A DNA stretch of 64,000 bases from Nipponacmea schrenckii (lineage: Eukaryota; Mollusca; Gastropoda; Lottiidae), in NCBI GenBank assembly GCA_030562195.1, contig JAUJPP010000012.1, forward strand, positions 10,788,001 to 10,852,000, read 5' to 3'. The notes beneath the pieces are model-generated. The model saw only the letters and a program-made list of their open reading frames with translations, did no database searches and had not been told where the DNA came from. The translations under genes and the position numbers were made by a program. Below are positions 24,830 through 35,445 of this stretch, piece after piece (the stretch's first letter is position 1; the number at the start of each line of letters is the position of its first letter).

Positions 24830-25250
24830 TCTATGGGAGCGCGAAGCGCGATCCGTTTACTCAAGGCGTTGGGTCTTGGGCCCGCTTAGGGCCCCAGCCG
24901 CTGGTGCTCTACAGATGCTCAGACATGCATTTGGCGCATTTTGAAACAACAAAATGGCATCAGAGATTAACACACTTTTATAAAAAAAGCAGACAAATTA
25001 CTGAATTACAGCCATTTTAATGAGAAAATTAGTTAGATTCCAGGCTTCATATAATGATACCCTGCTAGAGCTCTACAGGTACTCAGAAACTCTCATCAGA
25101 CACACTTTCATAAAATTTGCCCAATGTCTGATTTTTATACAATAAATTTTGTTTAACCGTGAGATTTGTAAGCGCTACCGTGAGACCGGGAGGTCTCTCT
25201 AAATATCTGGAGACTCACGGTCAATCCGTGAGACTTAGCAGGTGTTTTTT
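24830..25250. repeat. GC-rich repeat-like segment with nested short palindromes
   Basis: It stands out from its AT-rich surroundings. It contains GCGCGAAGCGCG, then GGGCCCGCTTAGGGCCCC near 24885, and later CTCACGGTCAATCCGTGAG near 25223. A 'GCTACCGTGAGACC' stretch pairs with it. No ORF with coding character was found. I could not assign it to a family; it is probably one end of a dispersed repeat. Confidence 0.4.
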
Positions 25251-25449
25251 TAATATGGAAATTAAAAAGCCCTTGTGTATTATATATTTCAAGAGCTCAC
25301 GGTGGTTGTTTTCTATATTCTAGGGCCTACAGATAAGTTTGTATACGAGATCTCACAATATTGACCCTCTTCACCGTTTACCCAAACAATCTTTTAGTCC
25401 AATATGAAGGTTCTCATGTGATATCTCACTGGGTAGACAAGTCGAACAG

Positions 25450-26860
25450 TTTCGCACGTCAAGAACGATAACTCCAAAATTGTGTTACTCTTCTTAAGAA
25501 CTTCATTATTTCAATCGATTGCGTTAATCAAGTTATTACCAAGAAGGTTTAGAAATGAATGTATAGTTCATAAGAATCACAGGCCAATTATCTTATTGGG
25601 ATGTTGGGAAGCCTATTATCATATAAGTGTATTGTCATCCTCATCGTATAGGCCTATATGCAGACCGAAAGGACCAAAGTCCCAGTACGATCTAATTGCT
25701 AAACAATACCATGCTCTCGCGACAACGAATTGCTTAGATGCCAAAAATTTATCTAAAGATCCAATTGTAGGTCTACATTAACGTACACCAAGAATAAAAA
25801 ATTATATAACAAACCTAATGTTTATCTTTAATCACATATATATAGGTCATAATAATAGTAAAGTACGGAGGCCCATCAATGTCTCAAACCTTCGCTGTTA
25901 AAGCTAAAGCTGTGAAAAGACGAGATACGCTTCCCTATGCGTCGTACAGTACCCACCTATCGAAAAAAATGGAATAGATCGAATCGAATACATGGGTTTA
26001 ATTTCTTAACTTTCTTGAAAAGCCGGTTCAAAAATAATAGTTTCGATATCACCATAAACCGCAGTAGGCCGACCCTGTATATTCGCAGATTTATGAATAG
26101 TGCAAATGATTCAATAACAGGGACGGTTCTATGCTGTAAGATGCTATTCAGATTCGTTATTTTGTCTCCAAAAGGCCTGCATATAATTCGATATATTTGT
26201 AATACGTAATAAATGTTTTCAAACGCAATTAAAGTTCGCTGTATAAAGGTCTGTTGTTTGCATTTGGCTTTCATACGAAATCATCTGTGGGCCGTATTAA
26301 GCTTTAAGTCGTCCCTTATTTGCTAATTCCTAATTGAAGGGGAAATGGGGCTAATAATACAAATTGTTTTCACAAAACCTTTTTTTTCATATACAAATAT
26401 ATTGACTCATCATAATACATAACAAATAACATTGATCATGGTATTAAAATATATAATATTTCATATAGATATGGCAACAAAGCACTTCTATGTTTTCAGT
26501 TTTCTTTATCAACTGTTAACAAATTTGCCTTGGTTGAAGCCAGTAAAACTCCCTTGACTGATACAGATTAATGTCGCTGAATCCTCTGTTTAATCTGCGT
26601 CGTTGGTATTAAGTTTGTTTACACGTTATTGATCTAAATCATATTTCGTCAACCATTCAGGACGTAGTGGCACATTGATCTTTATTTAATTCTTTTGTCC
26701 ATTGGAATAAATATTTCAATACATTGTCTTACAGCTGTTACCTTAAGACAGCGTTGTAACTTATGACGTTTTCAAGTCCACATCAATATTTTGTATGATA
26801 TTTAAAACATACTCGGGTTATTTCGTCACTAATAACTTGACTTTACTTTCGTTATTCGAA
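25450..26860. other. Intergenic, no gene seen
   Basis: Open frames near 25482-25781 and 25937-26209 (and its antisense) have no recognisable motif. The stretch before 26868 probably holds the promoter and a 5' non-coding exon of the secreted His-rich protein gene: TTTCAG directly precedes the start-codon exon. Confidence 0.45.
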
Positions 26861-26867
26861 TTTCAGG

Positions 26868-29800
26868 ATGAAATACATTATAATATCTTACATAATCATA
26901 ATCTTTGTCAACAGATCTGAATGTAAACCGACTCACCCAGGTAAGAAGGCTTTGTTTCTTAATTCAAGAGTGTTCTATTTTCATATTGAACCGTATAAAT
27001 CTCTACCAGCTGAATTATTTTATATACAAACAGAGTAAAACCTACAAACGACTAGCTATGCATTTCAATTTCAAATCCGTATATAGGTATGGTCTTGTAT
27101 ACAAATAATCCCAATACAGAATATTTGGATTTTATTTTTTCTTAGATTGTTAGTATCCATAATTTCATAAAATATTTCCACAATGTCAAGCTTATATAAT
27201 ACACGGACGAAAGGACAAAAGTGACAATACAAAATACGAGATAGAGTTTTACGTCTTAAGTTTGTGGTACCTGTAAAGGGCCAATGTCGGAAATTTTAGC
27301 ACTAGCCTACTCTTTGTTATTTCAAGCGTTCAAGGGATCTTAACGTAAACAGACTGTAGCACATGGCCAAACGTCTTGAAAAAAGTAACAAACCAAGAAA
27401 CAATTCGGTCACATTGTTTGCTGAAAGTTGAATTTCAATCAAATAAAGTTCCTTAGTAATTTTGAAAGTAAGGAGTTTTATTCTATATTAATTCATAATA
27501 AATATTATAAGAATGAAACATGCACATTGACAAACTCTCAATGACGTAGCGAAAAATCTCATGACACAATCTAATTTCTGGAAATTAGTTAGTTCATTGC
27601 CAGTTTCAAAGTATATAACAGGATAACTATATGTAGTATGGTTGGAGGAATGTTGTCCAAATAGGCAATCGTCTCACCCAAATGATAAAGACGTGCAATA
27701 ATACTACATGGCCGTAAAATTTCATAAGGAAAGTTTTTAGTCTGTTTGTTAAATTCATCTGTAGTAATTTTCATCAATATTTCCTTCAGCATTATTATTA
27801 AAAACAATATTCTTCAAGGTATATAACATATAAATCTAAAAGTCTACTGGTATTTTGTGTTTGTCGCATAAAGAGACCTTTTACGGAGTTCAACTTTCCT
27901 ATCTGATGGAAACCAAAACGACCTTTTTTCATCTAATTCACTCAAAGAAAATCCAGAAAACACCATTGATGCTAGATAATAAGAATTCTGATTTTTTTCA
28001 ATATCGGATGAGATTTTCATGGTCTTTATTCTGGAGTTTTTGCTTCCCATTTCCGGTATGCTGCAAAAATAAATTATTTATTAGTACAAACGCTTGAAGG
28101 TTTCCATCGTTTAAGTTATCCACATGAATATATTCATGCATTTATCAATATCATTACAATTAAAGTACAATTTCGTTCCCTTTTATGATAATTATTGTCG
28201 TTTTCATTGGAATCTAACAAGTTTTCTTCTTCTTGATGCGTTCTAAGGAATTTTTAAACCAATAAACCAATGAAGTATCCTAACGAAGGCGATAGCTGTT
28301 GGCTATCTTCACATATTATGGTGATTTATAAGCCTTATAGTCATATGTCGAAATTTTTTATACTTACTGAATTACAGCCAAAATTTTCTATCAACCAGAC
28401 TTGTTAGTAGAACTACCCAGGGTAAACTGAAGTGGCCAGATCCAAGAAACCTATTTTTATTATTTAAGTGAACTTCGACTATTAACTAATTATCACATAG
28501 AGGTTTCCTGTTGTGAGTGCACAACTTGTTAAATGTCCAAATGACTTGTGAAATTAATTGTCACCATGAGTAAACTTACCTGGTGTGATAAAGTAACAAA
28601 ATTCCTTAAAATCTGGAAACTCACAAAACTAAGTCATTTTTTAAAAACGCTTAATCAATTTATTAACTTTAAGACTGATAGAAAAAAGAACCGTGCATAA
28701 GATAAAAAGGCCTCATTCGAGGAGAAATTCGGCTGTAAGTACGCAATAATTTAGAGACATTTCGTTGCATTGACATCGTTTTAAATGGGTACATGACAAT
28801 GTTCTAGCAGGCGATACAGTGGTCCGATAAGATATGCAAATCTTAAAGTGAGTGAACTGTTTGTTAAAATGATACATTAGTTTACATATTGACATATTTT
28901 AGTATTGATGTTTTTCTATGGCGGCTGATTAGGCCCACAAATCTAATTTCGTTCGTTCCGTGCATTCGTCTTACCTTCATTCATCTAACCATGTAATATC
29001 ATACTTTGTAGCCTACCGATAATCATCTAACTCTCGATACAGAACTATGCTAAATCTATTGTCTTTGTTTATTTCATACAATCAAGAAGTTAATTCGATT
29101 AAAATGCGACCCTAATGTTACATTATATTTGTTCACTCAAATGAAGTAATTCGGTCTTAGAAATACGACATATGGAATAACATTCTTAGATTTATCATAG
29201 CAACCACCAAGAAGACGTCGCTAGATGGCGCTGCAGTATGAACAATAACTTCTCCCTACCGGAAATTCAGTTCTGTTTTTTACGGCAATCTTTTTATACG
29301 CCCACATTATAATGTGGTCGTATATTGTCGTCCGTCGGTCCGTCCGTCCACAATTGCCTGTGAACGGATTTGAATGAAGCTTATTTGATATTTATTGTAG
29401 GCTATGTTGCAGTTAATCTTTTGTAGACGATGTTTGTTAAATGATAAATAATGATAATGTCAGTTTGAAGAAAGAACCTGTTGTTAATATCGTTGGCATT
29501 TGTCATTTGTTTTTAAAATCCTGGAAGCATTTTTCGGGTACTCTACACAAAGCTATTGTAGACTTGTAGGCCTCAATAATCCAAAGGGGACATGGGGCTA
29601 CAGTTCATTACGGTATTAGTCTCCGATAAATAAAACATATATGTGGGTGTTTTCATTTGAAATTTTGTTGACTTATTCATAATAAGACAGGCACGTCCAA
29701 ACATGCGAATATGTCCATACACAGTTTGATAATGATGACAAACGTTTTGGAAATGGAAAAAATATTTCATTATTATATGCAAGAGGTACTTGACACATAC

Positions 29801-32800
29801 TGTATTAAATATAACGGAGTGGTCTATTGGTATAAAAAAAAATACATTGTTAGATATTTTTTACAAAAATATTTTGATGTGCTTTTAACAAAATTAATTT
29901 TTGTATCATTACCTAAAAGAAAAATAATAAAAGGTTTGCATGTCTGAGACACTGTTTGCATCAAATTTAAATCGTGAACATCAAAACTGTAGTCTCTATC
30001 GAGTTCACAAGCCAATTTTGACGGGTTTTGACTAAGTCAAGTGCAATAACTCAAAAACAGTTCATCGAAAAATTGCTAATTTTGAACTTGTCCGAGATCA
30101 CATCAATATAAATGATCACAGCAATTTTCATTCAAATCCAATGAAAATTGTCTATACATTGCGTATCAAAAAGCTACAAGCAGATCATCTACAAATAGGC
30201 AATTTTGAAAACAGTGTCAAAAATCTGGGTGTGATACTAGATTCATCATTAAGCATGGAGAAGCACGTGAATGAAGTCAGTAGGAAATGCTATTATCACC
30301 TCAGAAACATTGGAAACATCCGACAGTTAATTACCGAGTCTGCGGCAGCAACACTTGTTTGTTCGTGTGTGTTAAATCGATATTAATAGTTCGTTACGAA
30401 ACATCATCCTCCAATATAACAAGACTACAATCAGTTCAAATACTGCACCCCATAGCATCAAAATCCTTTAAAAACGCCCATTATACACCCCAAATCTAAA
30501 GAAGCTCCATTAAAACGCTTATCGAACCATCAATTGTTAAATCGCTGTTAACTTAAAATAAACCCCAAACATGGTCCAGAATTTTTACGCTCCTTGACCC
30601 CAAAGAAAGTCCCTGCAAGAAATTGGGTTTTTTGCGACAAAAATTGCTTTTAGTGCCAAACTTTAAATGAAAACGTATTGTTCCGTGCCTTTTCATTGCT
30701 GAACCAATTTGGATAATCTCTTTTTAAATTTATATAACTGTGGTTAGTCTTATGTATTATTTTTCCCATATGAACACACATTATGTGTGCAGTAGGCGCT
30801 ATTTAAACAAATTATTATCATTTATTATCGCGTTACAAACCTCCGAAACTCATCCTTACTAATCAAGCAATAAATCAATTAAAATGTGGGGGAAACCCCT
30901 TCTTGATGGTTGCTTGATAAATCTAACAATGTAATTCCGTATGAAGTATTTCTATGCCTGGCTTATAATCCGGTAAAGAAAAATGTAACATCCAATTAAA
31001 ACCCAAATTTAAAACCCCTTGATTGGCCAAGAAACAAAGACATAGATTTAGCAAAGTTTTGTCCCGAAGTAGATGATTATCGGACAAAATGCTACAAGTG
31101 CCTAACTTTAACATGAAAACGTATTGTTTCCGTGCCTTTTCATTGGCTGCAACCAACGTTTGGAATAATCTCTTTGTGTCCTCAGTTTATATAACTCTTG
31201 TTAGTCTCTATGCCTCTTTTTTGTTCGCGCCATGAGCACACATTCTGTGTGCAGCTTGGCGCTATTTAAATACAAATTATTATTATTTATTATCGCGTTC
31301 ACAAACCAATTTTGACTAAGTCAAGTGCAATAACTCAATTATAATGTGGGCAACGTCTTCTTGGTGGTTGCTATGATAAATCTAAGAATGTAATTCCGTA
31401 TGTCGTATTTCTAAGACAGCATTACTTCATTTAAGTAAAGAAATATTATGTAACATCCAATTAAACCAATTAAACTTCTTGATTGTGCGAAATAAACAAA
31501 GACAATAGATTTAGCATAGTTTTGTATCGAGAGTTAGATGATTATCGGTACAAAGTATGATATTACATGGTTAGTTGAATGAAGGTTAGACGAATGCACG
31601 GAACGAACGAAGTTATATTTGTGGGCCTAATCAACCGCCATATTTTTCAAGCAACGAACAGTGCACTTAAATGTATTTCCTAAACCAATATCATTTGATT
31701 TTGAAGCAAGAAGGTCAAGGACTTCATGCATAACTTTAACCATGTTTTCATAGACTATGGCGCTTATTATCAAACTGAATGATTATGATAAGCTCAGTCA
31801 AAAGTAAAGCGATACTTATTCATATAGTAAACCTAATTGTAAAAAAATCAGGCCTGTGGTTGTGGTGGTAACTACAGTGTAAAGATAGTAATATCCTTAA
31901 TAAGTTTAAGTAGCTTTAATTTTTCAATATGCCTATTCTTACACTTGTCTTGTACTTTCTTCATTTATAAACACCGGGCGTCATGTTGGTTCGTCATGTT
32001 GGTTACTGTTGCTTTTAATATTACATTCTTATATGCATATAAGTTAATGTAGCTTTTACATTTTTATAATAACAGCCCCACAGCCATTTACCTTATATCT
32101 TTCAAAATACCTATTATGAAGGTATCAAGTTGTATTGTTATAACTCGCTTGGAGTGGGTGAAAGAGAAATGTCACCATCATACATCTCATCTTGTGAAAC
32201 TTTTTTATTCAGCATCTTCTTTGGTCTTAGTCGTCTTGTTAATCTTTTTTTCCTATCTTCTTTACGTCGATTTATCCAGTCTATTTCATCTTCACTGGAC
32301 GAAGTAGCTTCAATTTGAGGTACCGTTTCAGGACATGATTCACCAGAAGTGATTCTTTCTAAACTGCCCGAACTTGAGATTTTAGAACAATCTGTAGTCG
32401 ATTGCATTGAACTGATTTGGTTCCCCGTATGCATTGATATAGTATTTGTTGGAGATGTTAATATACAATTTAAACAATCTGGAAACTTTAGTAAAGAATG
32501 CTTTCCACCCATCTTGTAAGACACTATCTTTGGCCAAGAACTTTTATTTGACGTGTTCGGTGTGACGTCACAATTAATATTTTATCATTGTTGTTTTGAT
32601 AATGATAATAATAAAGATGATAATAAAGATGATAATAAAGATGATAAAGATGATAATAAAGATGATAATAATGATAATGATAATGTTATTGATAATGATA
32701 ATGATAATGATAATGAGAACGACAACGACAACGAGAACGACAACGACAACGACAACGGCAACAACAAAAAAGCCCTCAATTAGCAAACCGCCTAATGCCA

Positions 32801-35262
32801 AGAGCTTTGGCAACAGACCAGACGGGACCTTTGAGAGCATAAGTTGATATTCTCAGTTTTAAAAAGATTTTCGACAGCTCGAATTTGTCTTTTGAAGGAA
32901 TACTATAATCAATGATAGCGATTAAAAGATTAAATTTATGAAAAAAGGTCTGAGGAGTTACGTTGTTTCCAACAGGCCTATCCATATAAGCCATGAAGTA
33001 GTATCGTGTTATAAATATTATCTTTTCAGGACCATGTGTAGCTCCAGATTGTTTTCATGGCCAGTTGATGCATGGTGATACAGAAGAAGGGATAGATCAC
33101 GAAAAAGAAGACACATATTTACGTATAAAAGAGAAACTAGCTGCGGGTCAAGAAGAAATTAGGCCCGAAACACCTGAAGATCTTGGTGTGGGGATGATGG
33201 AAATTGATATTGGTGCCCAGGTGAATTATTTTGAATCATGTTTATTCTGTTTCCTCCAACTTGACCCAGTACTTAGAAACAACTAATGGGACATATACTA
33301 GTGTTGCCTCCAAGTCTTTTAATGATACAACCATTAGGTTAACAGTGCTGAAAGACGAGGTATGACGTTTGGGTCGCTGTAAATTAGTCTTTATATATTT
33401 ACAATCTAACATTATATAATGCGATGTAGATTTATATACCATGCTTGTTTTCACAACTTAAACATCATTTGATATAAATACAGTCAATTACTTGATGATT
33501 TATTAATGAATTAATCCAAATCTTATAATTAATTTACACCAACACCTGATTTTGGGAGTATTTTGATATCGTACTGTCATGTTTTCTATTACATTTTTTT
33601 CATTTGTGGGATTGAATTTTTCACCGATTTTCAACTGTAGAATTGAATGGGTCTCCCATACTTGCTGTACAGCCGCGGTTTCATCCCTTGGTTTGCAAAC
33701 AATCTCATGACCGCAAGGCGCTTGACCAAAATACTATTTCTAAATGTTGTAGTTCAATGCTGTAAATTTATCATATAGGTACCTAGTATATCAACAAACT
33801 GACAATATTTTTTCTGAATTATTGGGGGAAGGTGCCAGATATGTTTACCTTTCGACAGTTGAATAAATTTCTTTGGTTAAAAATACGTTTGCTCGTTACA
33901 TTTTGTAAGATATGATTTCATATCCATGTCCACAATCACGATCAAACGCCTACTCTACTTAAAACAAATCAAGTTACAGTTATGGAACAGACATGAGAAA
34001 CCGAACTGAAAAGTGGACTGAATTATAGACAATTTCATCATTTAAGTAATTGTTCTTCAATTAAATTACCTCAATAATATTAGGATATATTGTCTGAAGG
34101 AGCTTAGAAACAAAGAAGTTTGATAGCTGCTGCTCTACAGGCTACATTTCCTTTTATCATATTTTCAATTTTTTTTTTGTGTAAAACATAGCAGGGTCTG
34201 AAATCGAGGGCTGTATTCACAGGCGTACAATCCAATTAAATAATTGACCCTTAAGAGGGATGTGAGCAATTGTAGTCCAAGATATAAGACAGACATTTTG
34301 ACCTACTATTGTGTCTGTTCTGGTATATTGGTGTGATTTAATCACTGTAAAAATAATGAACCGATTTCAGAGTAAGACGCAATTCATGGATATTAACTTT
34401 CTTGATAACTCATATTTTGCAAATCTACATAAAAATTATGTATTATCACCTAAGGACGGAAAAACTGAAAACATAATTATATATGATATACTTTTCGCAA
34501 AATTTAGGGAGATCATTAACTATCACTCAAAGTCTGAAGCAAGGGGAGTAGCCCTATCGAAAACAATCCAAACGTGCTGTTTGAAATGTTTAACTAAAGG
34601 TTGAATATTTCTTTGTTAAGTGATGCTTGTTGTAAGATTTCAAAGCTGTCAATGAGTATATAAATATGAAACTTGTGGTGTATGTTGTAAGTAAAAACAT
34701 ATAAAAGTATGTAAATATAAATAACTATTATGACCTTTAACTATATCTACAGGGAAAAGAAGAAGTCGAGAAAGGTCCGATACAGCCTATTGATGGTGAA
34801 GTCATGATGCACGGCGAGGGTGCAAAACCACATGAACACGATGAAAAGGAAACATCAAAGGAAGAAGATGTCAGACGTGGACCGATTCAACCCATCGATG
34901 GTGAATCCATGATGCATGGCGGTGAAAACAAACCTCATGACCACGATGATAAACAATCTGATCAAAAAGAAGCTGGTAAAAATCATGGTCCTGGTGGAGA
35001 AGATTACTGGCATGGTGCATTAAATCATGGTGATTCTGAACTTGGTAAACAACATCATCATCACGATGAGAAAAAACAACCCATAAGATATGACTTTAGC
35101 GCTGAAGACATTAAAGCTATTGAAGGTGTTGGAAATTTACTTTCAAAAATTGATTTAGATGAAGTTTTGAAAAAAAATGCTGATGAATATAATAAATTTG
35201 TGGGAGAAGAAAACAACAATAAAGTAGAGGGTAGTCTGTGGGATCAGTTAAATCAAGGGTGA
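26868..35262 (+). CDS. Secreted acidic His-rich repeat protein, unrecognised family, complete
   Basis: Exons: 26868-26940, 33030-33220 and 34753-35262 (stop TGA). They give 774 nt, 257 aa, in frame across both GT-AG introns. Residues 1-19 form a clear signal peptide (MKYIIISYIIIIFVN...). Then comes CVAPDC, followed by repeats: LMHGDTEEG..DHEKED in exon 2, GPIQPIDGEVMMHG...KPHEHDEK (96-120), GPIQPIDGESMMHG...KPHDHDDK (131 on), and a worn unit with WHGALNHGD...HHHHDEKK. The C-terminus is a helical acidic segment (FSAEDIKAIEGVGNLL). There is no TM segment. Inference: the His/Asp/Glu clusters suggest extracellular metal (Zn, Cu or Ca) binding, perhaps in haemolymph or a secreted matrix. I do not recognise a family. 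An upstream acceptor-like TTTCAG at 26861-26866 suggests a 5' UTR intron. Confidence 0.8.
27240..27372 (-). repeat. SINE body fragment, diverged
   Basis: The reverse complement matches the middle of the SINE at 7944-8312, including ACTAGCCTACTCTTTG and CAAGGGATCTTAACG followed by ACAGACTGTAGCACA. It lies in intron 1 of the His-rich protein gene. Confidence 0.65.
28565..28660 (-). repeat. Dispersed repeat, pair with 40244-40340
   Basis: The reverse complement contains TGATTAAGCG, ATGACTTAGTTTTGTGAG and CACACCAGGTAAGTTTACT, nearly identical to the plus-strand sequence at 40244-40340. The family is unknown. It is possibly part of a longer element. Confidence 0.65.
28917..29222. repeat. Left arm of a long inverted repeat
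   Basis: The sequence from GGCGGCTGATTAGGCCCAC to ACCAAGAAGACGT is matched inverted by 31347-31652 at roughly 90% identity by eye, over about 300 bp. The arms enclose about 2.1 kb. It lies in intron 1 of the His-rich protein gene. Confidence 0.85.
29292..29352 (-). mobile_element. Dispersed molluscan element, terminus of copy 5
   Basis: TTTTATACGCCCACATTATA, then ATGTGGTCGTATA, forms the palindromic end and is followed by CGTCCGTCGGTCCGTCCGTCC-type microsatellite. Core-unit phrases (AAGTGCAATAACTC, AACAGTTCATCG) reappear at about 30010-30090. The rest of the copy is rearranged. Confidence 0.6.
30141..30530 (+). pseudogene. Non-LTR retrotransposon (LINE) reverse-transcriptase C-terminal fragment
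   Basis: VKNLGVILDSSLSMEKHVN, then CYYHLRNIGNIRQLI and AAATLVCSCV, is the hallmark region just after the RT domain of CR1/Jockey-type LINEs. It continues after a frameshift near 30385 as NITRLQSVQ. It is 5'-truncated and broken, as most LINE copies are. A further C-terminal remnant with FRAFS and a TTATTATTTATTATC tail follows at 30645-30840 and again at 31115-31310. Confidence 0.85.
30645..31310 (+). repeat. Duplicated LINE 3'-end / inverted-repeat segment
   Basis: 30645-30840 (ATGAAAACGTATTG...TTATTATCGCGTT) recurs at 31115-31310. Between them, 30883-31100 is a noisy direct copy of the arm at 31347-31600 (TTCTTGATGGTTGCTTGATAAATC and GTAATTCCGTATG). Many of the differences are single-base insertions or lost bases. 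Confidence 0.75.
31347..31652. repeat. Right arm of the long inverted repeat
   Basis: Inverted partner of 28917-29222: it starts ACGTCTTCTTGGTGGTTGC and ends GTGGGCCTAATCAACCGCC. The outer ends of both arms are the GGCGG / CCGCC side. Confidence 0.85.
32138..32512 (-). CDS. Possible single-exon antisense gene nested in an intron, 124 aa, unknown
   Basis: The ATG at 32512-32510 has AAG before it and GGT after it, an acceptable initiation context. The protein starts MGGKHSLLKFPDCLN. It has a Ser/Thr-rich middle, then SSSEDEIDWINRRKEDRKKR (acidic then very basic, likely nuclear), and ends SLSPTPSEL. A perfect CRE palindrome TGACGTCA lies about 55 bp upstream of the start. The composition is unlike random AT-rich intron translation. 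No splice acceptor precedes the frame, so it would be intronless, such as a retrogene. I do not recognise the protein. It could also be a decayed exon. Confidence 0.4.
   Translation of the reverse strand: MGGKHSLLKFPDCLNCILTSPTNTISMHTGNQISSMQSTTDCSKISSSGSLERITSGESCPETVPQIEATSSSEDEIDWINRRKEDRKKRLTRRLRPKKMLNKKVSQDEMYDGDISLSPTPSEL
32565..32572. promoter_or_regulatory. Perfect CRE (CREB/ATF site)
   Basis: TGACGTCA, preceded by TGTTCGGTG, sits just upstream (minus sense) of the nested ORF starting at 32512. It is the consensus site for CREB/ATF factors. Function is inferred from sequence and position only. Confidence 0.4.
32596..32768. repeat. GAT/AAC-type low-complexity microsatellite
   Basis: Runs of GATAAT and AAAGAT triplets shift into GACAAC and GAGAAC triplets. 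All frames are open as a result (poly-Asp/Asn one way, poly-Leu/Ser or Ile/Val the other), so the open frames here are artefacts. Confidence 0.9.
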
Positions 35263-35285
35263 TTAGAGCGGTATTTAATCTTTGG

Positions 35286-35445
35286 AAAAAATCATCAAGA
35301 AGAAACAAAAACCATAAGATAGCAGCGTTAAAACCCCTTTAAAAAGCAGAATGGGAAATTTTCTTTAAGACATTGGATTAGGGGAAATTTTGAAAAAAAA
35401 TTTTGCTGATGAATATAATAAATTTTAGGAAAACAACAAAAAAAC
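35286..35445 (+). pseudogene. Decayed tandem copy of the last exon of the His-rich protein gene
   Basis: The sequence retraces 35062-35225 in order: ATCATCA...GAAACAAAAACCATAAGATA, then GCGTTAAA, then GAAATTTTCTTT, then TTTTGAAAAAAAATTTTGC, then TGATGAATATAATAAATTTT, then AAAACAACAA. Many single-base indels, mostly in A/T runs, destroy the frame. It begins about 25 bp after the real stop codon. Confidence 0.75.

Noticed and set aside
27589..28050. Two minus-strand frames of 72 and 68 codons in the His-rich gene's intron
   Set aside because: They read somewhat like protein and one follows a TTTTTGCAG acceptor, but they cannot be joined in frame and match nothing I recognise; too weak to call.
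32553..32847. Poly-Asp/Asn, poly-Ile/Val and poly-Leu/Ser frames
   Set aside because: All come from the GAT/AAC microsatellite.
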